A stretch of 64,000 bases of DNA from DATCJU01 sp036562635. GTDB taxonomy: Bacteria; Actinomycetota; Actinomycetes; Mycobacteriales; Pseudonocardiaceae. Shown here one piece after another: positions 15,534 through 23,601 of the stretch (position 1 is the stretch's first letter; each line of letters opens with the position of its first letter). Position numbers and translations under genes: made by a program. Below the pieces are notes generated by a model, which did not search any database, was not told the origin of the DNA, and saw nothing but the letters and a program-made list of their open reading frames with translations. The stretch covers positions 1 through 64,000 of the forward strand of contig DATCJU010000114.1 of assembly GCA_036562635.1 (NCBI GenBank), in the 5' to 3' direction.

Positions 15534-16577
15534 TCAGCCCACCCGACGCGCCGTGTTGTAGGGCGCGCTGTTGATCGAGGCGACCTTCACGGGCTGCCCC
15601 TCCTGGGGGGCGTGCACCATCTGGCCGTTGCCGATGTAGATGCCCACGTGACTGATCGGGTTGTAGAAGAAGACCAGGTCACCGGGCTGCAGCTGGTTGC
15701 GCGGCACCGGAACGCCCACGGTGGCCTGGGCACGGCTCGACCGGGGCAGGGTGATGCCGACCTGCTTGAACGAGTAGTAGACCAGGCCCGAGCAGTCGAA
15801 CGAGTTGGGCCCCTCGGCGCCCCACTGGTAGGGCTTGCCGCGCTGGTTCAGTGCGATCTGCATGGCTTGGTAGGCCTTGCCGCTGCCGGGGGCGACCTTG
15901 ATGTCGCCGTCGGCGATCGTGCCACCGCCCATGGCCCGGCGCTCGGCCTCGGTCAGTCGGTTGACCGCGGCCTTGGCCTCGTCGGCCTTCTTCTTGGCCT
16001 CGTCCTTGCGCTGGGCGGCCTCGGCCTCCAGCCGTGCCGCCTCCTCGGCGGCCCGGGTGGCACGTTCCTCGGCCTCACGGGCCTGCCGCTCGGCGGCCTC
16101 GGCCTGGTCCACCACGGCGCGCAGCCGGTCCAGTGCGGCCTTGTTGTCCGCCGCCAACAGGTCCAGAGCGGACATCTGCTCCAGGAACTCCTGCGGCGAC
16201 TCGCTCACCAGCAGAGCGGCCAGCTGGTTGAACCGTGCGCCCTGGTACGAGGCGCTGGCCAGCTTGTCCACCTGGACCCGGAACTCGGCCTCGGCGGCCC
16301 GGGCCTCCTCGGCCGCCTTCCTGGCCTGCTCGGCGTCCTGCTTGGCCTTCTCCTGTTCCTGCTGGCGGGCCGCGAGCTCGTCCTTCGCCTTGTGCCACTC
16401 CTCGGTGAGCATCTCCAGCTCACGGGTGAGCTCCTGGGCCCGCTTCTGGGCTTCGGAAACAGTGGTGGGGTTCTCGGGGTCCGCGACCGCCGGGGCGGGG
16501 GCTATGCCCACCATCGTGGCCACGGCCACCGCCGCGAGCGCCCCGCGCATCGCGCGCTTTAGTCGATGCGACGCCAC
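15534..16577 (-). CDS. ripC: Secreted NlpC/P60 peptidoglycan endopeptidase with coiled coil (RipC-like)
   Basis: A 347-aa cell-wall hydrolase that cleaves D-Glu-mDAP stem peptide bonds. It has a signal peptide (residues 1-32, ending AVADP), a long Ala/Glu/Lys coiled coil (about 40-215), and an NlpC/P60 domain (about 230-347). The catalytic Cys is in FDCSGLVYYS, the His in ISHVGIYIG and the third polar residue in MVHAPQ. It corresponds to Rv2190c. The coiled coil is the part that in related RipC/CwlO-type enzymes docks on FtsEX. The GTG at 16577 has GAGGAG 11 bases upstream. A c-di-AMP riboswitch occupies its leader, which explains the long gap to the next gene. Confidence 0.93.
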   Translation of the reverse strand: MASHRLKRAMRGALAAVAVATMVGIAPAPAVADPENPTTVSEAQKRAQELTRELEMLTEEWHKAKDELAARQQEQEKAKQDAEQARKAAEEARAAEAEFRVQVDKLASASYQGARFNQLAALLVSESPQEFLEQMSALDLLAADNKAALDRLRAVVDQAEAAERQAREAEERATRAAEEAARLEAEAAQRKDEAKKKADEAKAAVNRLTEAERRAMGGGTIADGDIKVAPGSGKAYQAMQIALNQRGKPYQWGAEGPNSFDCSGLVYYSFKQVGITLPRSSRAQATVGVPVPRNQLQPGDLVFFYNPISHVGIYIGNGQMVHAPQEGQPVKVASINSAPYNTARRVG

Positions 16578-16604
16578 GTCGCGCGTAACTCCTCACGTTC
16601 TCGT

Positions 16605-16732
16605 GCCGCCTACCGGATATGGGGTCGTCGGGCCGAAAGGAGCTCTGCCAGTCGGAACACAGCACCTTCCGACCGGACTCACCCACGGACCTGGGTCCCC
16701 GGTTCGGCTCCCCGACTAGCCGATTCGGCGGC
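16605..16732 (-). ncRNA. ydaO/yuaA-type c-di-AMP riboswitch in the ripC leader
   Basis: On the minus strand the leader begins GCCGCCGAAT (from 16732), continues with CCGGGGACCCAGGT (16689-16702) and GGGTGAGTCC (16675-16684), and ends with GGCGGC (16605-16610) pairing with the opening GCCGCC. These blocks, their order and the closing P1 helix match the ydaO/yuaA aptamer, known to bind c-di-AMP and common before actinobacterial cell-wall hydrolase genes. The aptamer ends 28 bases before the start codon, with GAGGAG in between. Control could be transcriptional or on ribosome access. Confidence 0.85.
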
Positions 16733-16782
16733 GCCCTGCGTGCTGCCCACTGTGGACAGCTGCCCGCCGCAAGGTCGCGGTT

Positions 16783-16857
16783 AGATTACGAAAGGCGAAG
16801 GAATGCGTCCATAGCTGGTGGCCCAAAAATGTGAAACCGTACACATGAACTAGTTCA
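16783..16857 (-). promoter_or_regulatory. Putative ripC promoter with upstream palindrome
   Basis: A -10-like TAATCT (minus strand, 16783-16788) lies about 50 bases before the riboswitch. At 16846-16857 is the perfect palindrome TGAACTAGTTCA within GTGTGAACTAGTTCATGTGT. The first half TGTGA matches a CRP half-site and the second half is imperfect. The region is AT-richer than its surroundings. Confidence 0.4.
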
Positions 16858-16999
16858 CACCAGCGATTTACACGAAGCGTGGTCACTCGATCGCATTGCG
16901 TCGACACACGACGAAATCATTGACTCCGGAAGAATCACCGCGCCCGGCATCGTCACACACCACGCACCCGAACGAGTGCCCCCGCCGGGGTGGCCCGAA

Positions 17000-18439
17000 T
17001 CAGATCCGGGCCAGCCGGGCCAACAACACGGAGGACGGTACCGGATGGGCACCGCGACGCCGCACCGAGTCCGCCACCGCCCGGTCCGAGGTCACCACCA
17101 CCACCGGACGTCCTTCCGGCTCCGCCGCCACCAGGGCGCGAATCACGTCGTCCGCCAGTACCCCGGGATCACTGAACAACACCCGGACACCGCGGGGTGC
17201 CGCAGCCGGCATCGCCACCACCCCGGCCCCGTCGAACACCACGGTCACCTCGGCCCGGGTCCTGGCCGCCAGCGCAGCGAGCTGGTGCACCAGTCGATCC
17301 CGTTGGTCGGCCAGGGGAAGATCCGGATAACCGGACTTGGTCACGTTGTAGCCGTCCACCACCAGATGCACGGCAGGCAGGGCCAGCAACCGGTCCAGCG
17401 CGGCCGGGTCCTCCACCCGGCCGACCGTCCCCTGCGGCGGGGTGGCACCCCGCACCAGATCCGCCGGCCGGGGGCCGGTGCCACCCAGGGCGAGTTCACG
17501 GCGCAGCCCGGACACCGCTCCGGCCAGCGTCTCCACCAACAACGCCAACCGCACCTCGTCGGCCTGCCGGGCCTCCCGCGCCGACTGCCGGGCCACCTCC
17601 GCGTCCGCCAGCGCCCTGGCCGCCCTGGCTCGCTCGGTCTCCGCCTGCGCCAGCGCCCGGTCCCGTTCGGCGATCAACGCCTCCCTGGCGGCCTCCGCCT
17701 CCTGCCGGGTGCGCTCCAGCTCGGCCCGGGCGGCCTCGGCCTCGTCCCGGGCCTGCTTCAGCCGCACCCCCTGCTCCCGCAGGCGCCGACGGAGCCGATC
17801 CGCCTCGGCCTCCACGTCCTGACGGGCCGCCTCGGCCGCACCGCGCAGACGGTCCAGCTCGGCACGTAGTCGTTCCACCTCGGCGGCGAGTCGGTCCGCC
17901 CGGGCCAACGCGGCATCCCGCTCCGCCCGGAGCTGGGCGTTCTCCTCCCGCTCGGTGAGTGTGCGCAGCAGGTCGGCAGCGACCGGATCACCCTGGAGCA
18001 CCGCGGCCGCCGCCGCGGCGACCGGGTCGTCCGCGTCGACCCGGAGCTGCTCGGGCTGGTGCTCCTGGTACCACTGGGTCACCGCCATCCGGAAGGTGGC
18101 CGACTCGCGCAACCCGGTCACCAGAGGCCCAGCACCGAGCCGGGCCCGCTTCGCCGGGGCGAACCGGGCCACCGGACGCACCGCGGCGGGAATGTCCAGT
18201 GGCGCCAACGAACCCACGGCGGTGGCGGCGAACTCGGCGAGCCGCGATCGCACCGCCTCCGGGAGGTGGTCCCAGTCCACCCCGGATTCCTCGTTGGCGG
18301 GCTCGGCGTCGGCCGAACGTCGAACGGAGGACCCGGGAACAGCAGAACCGGCCGCGGAACCCGGCGCATCCACTGTGGACGTCTCCTCCGGTTCCACGGC
18401 TCCGGCGTGCTGGCCGGTCTCCCGCGGCGAGGCAATCAC
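17000..18439 (-). CDS. NYN-domain (YacP-like) putative RNase with long coiled coil
   Basis: About 479 aa. The N-terminal 45 residues are low complexity. Residues about 50-150 form a helical region, and about 160-300 a long Arg/Glu/Ala coiled coil. The C-terminal 170 residues are an NYN/YacP domain of the PIN-like nuclease fold: VVDGYNVTKSGYP, VVFDGAG, ADDVIRAL and VVVTSDRAVADSVRRRGA contribute the acidic metal-binding residues. RNA cleavage is the usual role of such domains; the target is unknown. I chose the GTG at 18439 because TAGCCT ends six bases before it (leaderless). A GTG two codons earlier at 18445 overlaps that spacing. Confidence 0.85.
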   Translation of the reverse strand: MIASPRETGQHAGAVEPEETSTVDAPGSAAGSAVPGSSVRRSADAEPANEESGVDWDHLPEAVRSRLAEFAATAVGSLAPLDIPAAVRPVARFAPAKRARLGAGPLVTGLRESATFRMAVTQWYQEHQPEQLRVDADDPVAAAAAAVLQGDPVAADLLRTLTEREENAQLRAERDAALARADRLAAEVERLRAELDRLRGAAEAARQDVEAEADRLRRRLREQGVRLKQARDEAEAARAELERTRQEAEAAREALIAERDRALAQAETERARAARALADAEVARQSAREARQADEVRLALLVETLAGAVSGLRRELALGGTGPRPADLVRGATPPQGTVGRVEDPAALDRLLALPAVHLVVDGYNVTKSGYPDLPLADQRDRLVHQLAALAARTRAEVTVVFDGAGVVAMPAAAPRGVRVLFSDPGVLADDVIRALVAAEPEGRPVVVVTSDRAVADSVRRRGAHPVPSSVLLARLARI

Positions 18440-18445
18440 CCCCAC

Positions 18446-18451
18446 AGGCTA
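18446..18451 (-). promoter_or_regulatory. -10 element of the NYN-domain gene
   Basis: TAGCCT followed by six bases and then GTG (18439): the leaderless pattern. Confidence 0.5.
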
Positions 18452-18533
18452 GTGGACCGCCGCCGCGCCCCGTTCGCAACCGCACCGTGTTCCGCTGGCC
18501 GCAGCCGAGACCCGCCCTGTCGGTACCAGGACC

Positions 18534-18539
18534 TACCGT
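18534..18539 (+). promoter_or_regulatory. -10 element of the exonuclease/UvrC-like gene
   Basis: TACCGT followed by eight bases and the ATG at 18548; no ribosome site is present. Confidence 0.5.
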
Positions 18540-18547
18540 TGCCTGCG

Positions 18548-20278
18548 ATGAGCACCGCCGGAACACCACCGACCCCACCCGCCCAGCTCTCGTTCGACAT
18601 GCTGGGCACCCCGCTGCGCGAGGTCACCTTCGTGGTGGTGGACCTGGAGACCACGGGCGGGCGCAGCGACCGTGACGCCATCACCGAGATCGGCGCGGTG
18701 AAGATACGGGGCGGCGAGGTGCTCGGCGAGTTCGCCACCCTGGTCGACCCCGAGCGGGACATCCCCCCGGCGGTGGTCGCCCTCACCGGTATCACCCAGG
18801 CCATGGTCACCGGGGCGCCCCGCCTGGCCTCGGTGCTCCCGGCCTTCCTGGAGTTCGCCGCGGGCTCGGTCCTGGTCGCGCACAACGCCGGGTTCGACAT
18901 CGGGTTCCTCAGGGCCGCCTGCGAACGGCTGGGCCACCCCTGGCCCAGGCCACCCGTGGTGTGCACGGTGCGTCTGGCCCGGCGGACGCTCACCCGGGAC
19001 GAGGCACCCAGCTGCCGACTGTCGGCGCTGGCCCGGCTCTTCCGCACCCGGACCCGTCCCGAGCACCGCGCCCTGGCCGATGCCCGAACCACGGTCGAGG
19101 TGCTGCACCACCTGCTGGAACGCGCGGGATCGCTGGGAGTGCACTCCCTGGAGGAACTGCTCGACTTCCTGCCCGACGTCACCCCACAACAACGGAGCAA
19201 ACGGCACCTGGCCGCCGACCTGCCCCACGCCCCCGGCGTGTACCTGTTCCGCGGGCCCGCCGACGAGGTGCTCTACGTGGGCACCGCCACCGATCTGCGA
19301 CGTCGGGTCCGGCAGTACTTCACCGCGGCCGAGACCAGGCGCCGGATCCGGGAGATGGTGGCCCTGGCCGAGCGGGTGGACGTGATCGAGTGCGCCCACG
19401 CCCTGGAGGCCGAGGTACGGGAACTGCGTCTGCTGGCCGCACACGCCCCCCGTTACAACCGCAGGTCCACGTTCCCCCAGCGCACGTGGTGGGTGACGCT
19501 CACCGACGAGGCCTTCCCCCGGCTGTCCGTCGCACACCGGCCCCGAGGGGAGGGTGTGCTCGGCCCGTTCCACTCCCGCACCGCGGCCGCCGAGGCGGTG
19601 GAGGTGTTGCAGGAGGCGGTGCCGCTACGCCGCTGCACCCTGCGCATTCCCGCACGCGATCCCCGGGGTACACCGTGTGTGCTGGCGGAACTGGACCGCT
19701 GTGCCGCGCCGTGCGCCGGACGGCAGAGCGTCGAGGAGTACTCCCCTGCCGTCCACGAGCTGCGCGAGCTGGTCGACGGGGCGTCCGACGTGGCGCTGCG
19801 CCGGCTGCTGGACCGACTGGAACGGACGGCGCTGGCCGAACGCTTCGAGGAGGCGGCCGCCCAGCGGGACCGGTTGGCCGCCCTGGTGCGGGTGCTGGCC
19901 CGCCGACAGCGGCTGGCCGCGCTGGCCGCCGTGGAGGAACTGGTGGCGGCCCACCCGGACGGGGACGGCGGCTGGGAGCTGGCCGTGGTGCGCCACGGCC
20001 GACTCGCCTCGGCGGGGGTGGCACGCCGCGGGGTCCCACCGATGCCCGTCGTGGAACAGCTGGTGGCCGCCGCCGAGACCGTGCTGCCCGGCCCCGGCCC
20101 GTTGCTCGGCACCCCGGTCGACGAGATCACGGTGGTGTACCGCTGGCTCACCCGCCCGGGCACCCGACTGGTCCGCACCAGCCGACCGTGGGGTGAGCCG
20201 GCCCGCGGTGCGGGATCCTGGTTGGCCTGGGCGGATCTGGCGGCCGAGGGCCGTGCCGGCTATGCCGCGGCCGACTGA
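18548..20278 (+). CDS. DEDDh exonuclease (DnaQ-like) fused to a UvrC N-terminal-like GIY-YIG domain
   Basis: A 576-aa two-part protein resembling Rv2191. Residues about 25-185 are a DnaQ/epsilon-type 3'-5' exonuclease: VVDLETTGG (DxE), AHNAGFDIGFL, and HRALADARTT (the His and last Asp of DEDDh). Residues about 220-300 are a GIY-YIG-like segment (APGVYLFRG, EVLYVGTATDLRRRVRQY) as in UvrC. The rest matches the UvrC middle region, including an UvrBC-like ERFEEAAAQRDRL. The C-terminal UvrC endonuclease and HhH domains are absent, so it is not a substitute for UvrC. A repair or nuclease role is likely. It is divergent from the NYN gene. Confidence 0.9.
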   Translation: MSTAGTPPTPPAQLSFDMLGTPLREVTFVVVDLETTGGRSDRDAITEIGAVKIRGGEVLGEFATLVDPERDIPPAVVALTGITQAMVTGAPRLASVLPAFLEFAAGSVLVAHNAGFDIGFLRAACERLGHPWPRPPVVCTVRLARRTLTRDEAPSCRLSALARLFRTRTRPEHRALADARTTVEVLHHLLERAGSLGVHSLEELLDFLPDVTPQQRSKRHLAADLPHAPGVYLFRGPADEVLYVGTATDLRRRVRQYFTAAETRRRIREMVALAERVDVIECAHALEAEVRELRLLAAHAPRYNRRSTFPQRTWWVTLTDEAFPRLSVAHRPRGEGVLGPFHSRTAAAEAVEVLQEAVPLRRCTLRIPARDPRGTPCVLAELDRCAAPCAGRQSVEEYSPAVHELRELVDGASDVALRRLLDRLERTALAERFEEAAAQRDRLAALVRVLARRQRLAALAAVEELVAAHPDGDGGWELAVVRHGRLASAGVARRGVPPMPVVEQLVAAAETVLPGPGPLLGTPVDEITVVYRWLTRPGTRLVRTSRPWGEPARGAGSWLAWADLAAEGRAGYAAAD

Positions 20279-20349
20279 CCACACCGGATACCCCTCCCCG
20301 GGAGATGACTAGGATCTGGCCACCGACGCCCGCCGACGAGGAGGTCCAG

Positions 20350-20637
20350 GTGATCAAAGCGATCGTGCTGATCCAGGCCGCGGCAGACCGGATCCCGGAG
20401 ACCGCCCAGGCGATCGCCGACATCGACGGTGTGGCCGAGGTGTACTCGTGCGCCGGTGACGTCGATCTCATCGCGGTGATCCAGGTCAACGAACACGAGC
20501 AGCTCGCCGAACTGATTCCCGGCCGGATCAGCAAGGTGCCGGGCGTGCTGAGCACCGACACCCATATCGCGTTCCGGTCCTACTCCCGGCGGGACACCGA
20601 AGCCACCTTCGCCATCGGGGTCGACGACGCCGACTGA
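20350..20637 (+). CDS. Stand-alone Lrp/AsnC ligand-binding (RAM) domain protein
   Basis: A 95-aa protein made only of the AsnC_trans_reg/RAM domain; there is no helix-turn-helix. The fold is seen in MIKAIVLIQ, VAEVYSCAGDVDLIAVIQV and VPGVLSTDTHIAF. Such small proteins form ring oligomers that can bind amino acids, and may modulate full-length Lrp proteins. The GTG start at 20350 is set by AGGAGG five bases upstream. It follows the exonuclease gene by 71 bp and ends at a strong terminator. Confidence 0.9.
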   Translation: MIKAIVLIQAAADRIPETAQAIADIDGVAEVYSCAGDVDLIAVIQVNEHEQLAELIPGRISKVPGVLSTDTHIAFRSYSRRDTEATFAIGVDDAD

Positions 20638-20738
20638 CCCTTCCGCGTCCACCGGGCCGGCTCCGACACCGACGGACCTGCGGAACCGGCCCGGTACGAC
20701 CGCGTGCCCGCCCCAAGGATCCGGAGAGACGACGAACA

Positions 20739-20776
20739 GCGAGGGGCCCGGAACCGAATGGTTCCGGGCCCCTCGC
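20739..20776. terminator. Bidirectional terminator between the RAM gene and qcrB
   Basis: A perfect 17-bp stem (20739-20755 with 20760-20776) with a 4-base loop between convergent genes. Confidence 0.85.
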
Positions 20777-20800
20777 CTGTCGGTCTTCGGGTCGACCGGG

Positions 20801-22483
20801 TCAGTCCTTGGGCTGCTGCGGCTTGCCCGCCAGCTCCTTGCTCTGCGCGGGCCCGGCCGCCTGCTCGGTCAGAGCGCTCGTCCCGGTGGCACCGGTCTCG
20901 GCGCGTGCCCGCTCCAGGGCGGCGACCTCCTCCGGCGGGTCGGGGCGCAGGAAGCTGCCCGGCACCGGGTGACCGGCGGAACCCAGCTTGTTCATCTTCT
21001 TGGGCACCGGAGCACCCTGGTAGGGCAGCGGGACCGGGTGGCCGTGGTCGTCCACCGGGCCCAGCGGCTGGTGCACCTCGATGAACTCGCCGTGCGGCAG
21101 CCGCTTGATGATGCCCGTCTCGACACCGTGCTCCAGCACCTCACGGTCCGAACGCTGCAGACCCAGGCAGATCCGGTAGGTCACCCAGTAGGCGATCGGC
21201 GGCGCGATCAGCAGGCCGATCCGGCCGATCCAGGTCATCGCGTTCAGCGAGATGTGGAACTTGTCCGCGATGATGTCGTTCGCACCGGAGAGCAGCAGCA
21301 CCATGAAGAACGTGATGGCCATCATGCCCAGGCTGGTGCGCACGGGCACGTCACGCGGGCGCTGCAGCAGGTTGTGGTGCGCGTAGTCCTTGGTCAGCCG
21401 ACGCTCGATCCACGGGTACAGCGCGGCCACGGTGAACATGGCACCGGGCAGGACCACGGTGGGCCAGAACACCGCCGGGATCATGTAGTTGCCCAGGTAC
21501 AGCTCCCAGGCCGGCCAGAGTCGGGTGGACCCGTCCAGCCAGATGACGTACCAGTCCGGCTGCGAACCCGCCGACACCTGGGCCGCGTTGTAGGGGCCGA
21601 AGTTCCAGATCGGGTTGATCTGGAACAGACCACCCAGCAGCGCGAGCACACCGGTGGTGACCACGAAGAAGCCGCCGGCCTTCGCCGCGAACGTCGGCAG
21701 GATGCGGACGCCCACGACGTTGGTCTCCTTGCGGCCCACACCCGGGAACTGGGTGTGCTTCTGGTACCAGACCAGACCCACGTGCACCGCGATCAGGGCG
21801 AGGATGATGCCCGGGATCAGCAGCACGTGCACGACGTACAGGCGCGGGATGATCAGGTCGCCGACGAACTCGCCACCGAAGACCAGCCAGTGCAGCCAGG
21901 TGCCGATCACCGGGATCGACAGGATGATGCCGGACATGATCCGCAGACCGGTGCCGGACAGCAGGTCGTCCGGCAGCGAGTAACCGGCGAAGCCCTCGGC
22001 CAGGCCCAGGGTGAACAGGCCGATACCGATCACCCAGTTGACCTCACGCGGCCGCCGGAACGCACCGGTGAAGAACACCCGGAACATGTGGGCGGTCAGC
22101 GAGGCCATGAACAGCAGGGCGGCCCAGTGGTGCACCTGACGCGCGAACAGACCGCCACGCACCTCGAAGGAGATCTCCAAGGCGGTCTCGAACGCACGCG
22201 ACATGTGCACGCCGCGCAGGTTGTCGAACGGGCCGTCGTAGACGACCTCCGACATGGAGGGGTCGAAGAACAGCGTCAGGTAGGTACCCGACAGCAACAG
22301 GATGATGAAGCTGTACAGGGCGATCTCGCCCAGCATGAAGGACCAGTGCGTCGGGAAGACCTTGTTGAGCTGTCGACGCAGTCCTGCGGCCACGTGGAAC
22401 CGGTCGTCGGTCCACCTGGCCACCGAGCCCGCCGCGCGGCTCGCCGCGCTGGCCGGCTTCGTGGGCGTGGTGATGGCACTCAT
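20801..22483 (-). CDS. qcrB: Cytochrome bc1 complex cytochrome b subunit QcrB
   Basis: A 560-aa menaquinol:cytochrome c reductase subunit in the plasma membrane. It has multiple transmembrane helices. Haem-ligand His residues lie in QVHHWAALLF and SLTAHMFR, and again in RLYVVHVLL and LIAVHVGLVWY. The Qo-site motif is PDWY rather than PEWY. The long hydrophilic C-terminal extension (about 120 aa) is typical of actinobacterial QcrB, which forms a bcc-aa3 supercomplex. Its ATG overlaps the qcrA stop by four bases, so translation is coupled. It is last in the ctaE-qcrCAB operon and ends at the terminator at 20739-20776. Confidence 0.97.
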   Translation of the reverse strand: MSAITTPTKPASAASRAAGSVARWTDDRFHVAAGLRRQLNKVFPTHWSFMLGEIALYSFIILLLSGTYLTLFFDPSMSEVVYDGPFDNLRGVHMSRAFETALEISFEVRGGLFARQVHHWAALLFMASLTAHMFRVFFTGAFRRPREVNWVIGIGLFTLGLAEGFAGYSLPDDLLSGTGLRIMSGIILSIPVIGTWLHWLVFGGEFVGDLIIPRLYVVHVLLIPGIILALIAVHVGLVWYQKHTQFPGVGRKETNVVGVRILPTFAAKAGGFFVVTTGVLALLGGLFQINPIWNFGPYNAAQVSAGSQPDWYVIWLDGSTRLWPAWELYLGNYMIPAVFWPTVVLPGAMFTVAALYPWIERRLTKDYAHHNLLQRPRDVPVRTSLGMMAITFFMVLLLSGANDIIADKFHISLNAMTWIGRIGLLIAPPIAYWVTYRICLGLQRSDREVLEHGVETGIIKRLPHGEFIEVHQPLGPVDDHGHPVPLPYQGAPVPKKMNKLGSAGHPVPGSFLRPDPPEEVAALERARAETGATGTSALTEQAAGPAQSKELAGKPQQPKD

Positions 22484-23601
22484 GACTTGCGCTCCCAGAA
22501 CGCCGGGCCAACAGGCTCGATGAAGTCGCCGCGCGCGTAGAAGTAGCCGTTCTCGTCAACCGCGATGGGCAGCTGCGGCAACGCACGGGCGGCCGGCCCG
22601 AAGACCGGCTTGGCGTAGGTGAAGACGTCGAACTGCGACTGGTGGCACGGGCACAGCAGCCGGCCGGTCTGCTGCTCGTACAGCGACGTGGGGCAACCCA
22701 GGTGGGTGCACACCTTGGAGTAGGCGTAGTAGTCGCCGTAGTTGAAGTCCTCCTGGCCCTTGCGCTTGACCACCTTCTGGCCGGGGCGCAGGCGGATCAG
22801 CATGACCGGGTTGTCCGGGCGGCGCAGTGCCTTGACCAGCTTCTCCGGGTCGTTGCGCTCGGACTCCCGGAACGGGAAGACGGTCTCGAAACCACCGGCG
22901 TCCAGGTCCTCGGGCCGCACCAGCACGACCTCGTGCGGATCACCGGTGTCCCGACGCAGGTAGACCCGCTCACCGTTCTCCGGCTTCCAGCCGGTGTGCC
23001 ACAACGAGTCGGGGCTGTCCGAGTGCGCCCACGGGTTGCGGATCAGGCCACCCAGGGCGAACACACCCGCACCCAGACCGAAGGCACCACCGGCGAAGCC
23101 CAGCGTCCGCTTGATCAGCGAACGGCGGCCGATACCGGAGGTCTCGGCGGCGTCAGCCAGCAGAGCCGTGGCGGTCCGCTGGTGCACCTCCGGGGAGGCA
23201 CCGTCGTGCCGCTCCTGGACCGCGACCTCCTCGGGGAAGAACTTCTTCGCGTAGGCGATGACACCGATGCCCAGCGCGAAGATGCACAGCCCCAGGGTCA
23301 GGCCGATCAGCGGGGTGTACAGGGAGTAGGCCAGGTAGCCGTCCTCGAACGGGCTCCGGTACTCCCACGGCCAGAACAGGTAGACCGCGACGAAGGCAAG
23401 GCCGGACAGTCCGGACACGGCGAACCAGGTCGCCACCGACCTCTCGGCGCGCTTCTCGGCCCGGGTGCCCTTGACGGGCCACCGGTCCGCGCGGTGCACC
23501 AGCTCGACCCCGTCGAGCTTGACGCCGAGCTTGACCAGCTCGTCCCGGTTCATCTCGGCGAGCTCGGCCTCGCCGGGGAGGTCCTTGTTCTGCTCGCTCA
23601 T
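22480..23601 (-). CDS. qcrA: Cytochrome bc1 complex Rieske iron-sulfur subunit QcrA
   Basis: A 373-aa actinobacterial Rieske protein with three predicted N-terminal membrane helices (about residues 65-85, 98-125 and 175-195), unlike the single-helix proteobacterial form. The 2Fe-2S cluster motifs are CTHLGC and CPCHQSQFD near residues 300-330. The ATG at 23601 has GGGAG six bases upstream; a GTG six codons earlier is less likely. It overlaps qcrC and qcrB by four bases each (ATGA), so the three are tightly coupled. It passes electrons from menaquinol to the dihaem cytochrome QcrC. Confidence 0.97.
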   Translation of the reverse strand: MSEQNKDLPGEAELAEMNRDELVKLGVKLDGVELVHRADRWPVKGTRAEKRAERSVATWFAVSGLSGLAFVAVYLFWPWEYRSPFEDGYLAYSLYTPLIGLTLGLCIFALGIGVIAYAKKFFPEEVAVQERHDGASPEVHQRTATALLADAAETSGIGRRSLIKRTLGFAGGAFGLGAGVFALGGLIRNPWAHSDSPDSLWHTGWKPENGERVYLRRDTGDPHEVVLVRPEDLDAGGFETVFPFRESERNDPEKLVKALRRPDNPVMLIRLRPGQKVVKRKGQEDFNYGDYYAYSKVCTHLGCPTSLYEQQTGRLLCPCHQSQFDVFTYAKPVFGPAARALPQLPIAVDENGYFYARGDFIEPVGPAFWERKS

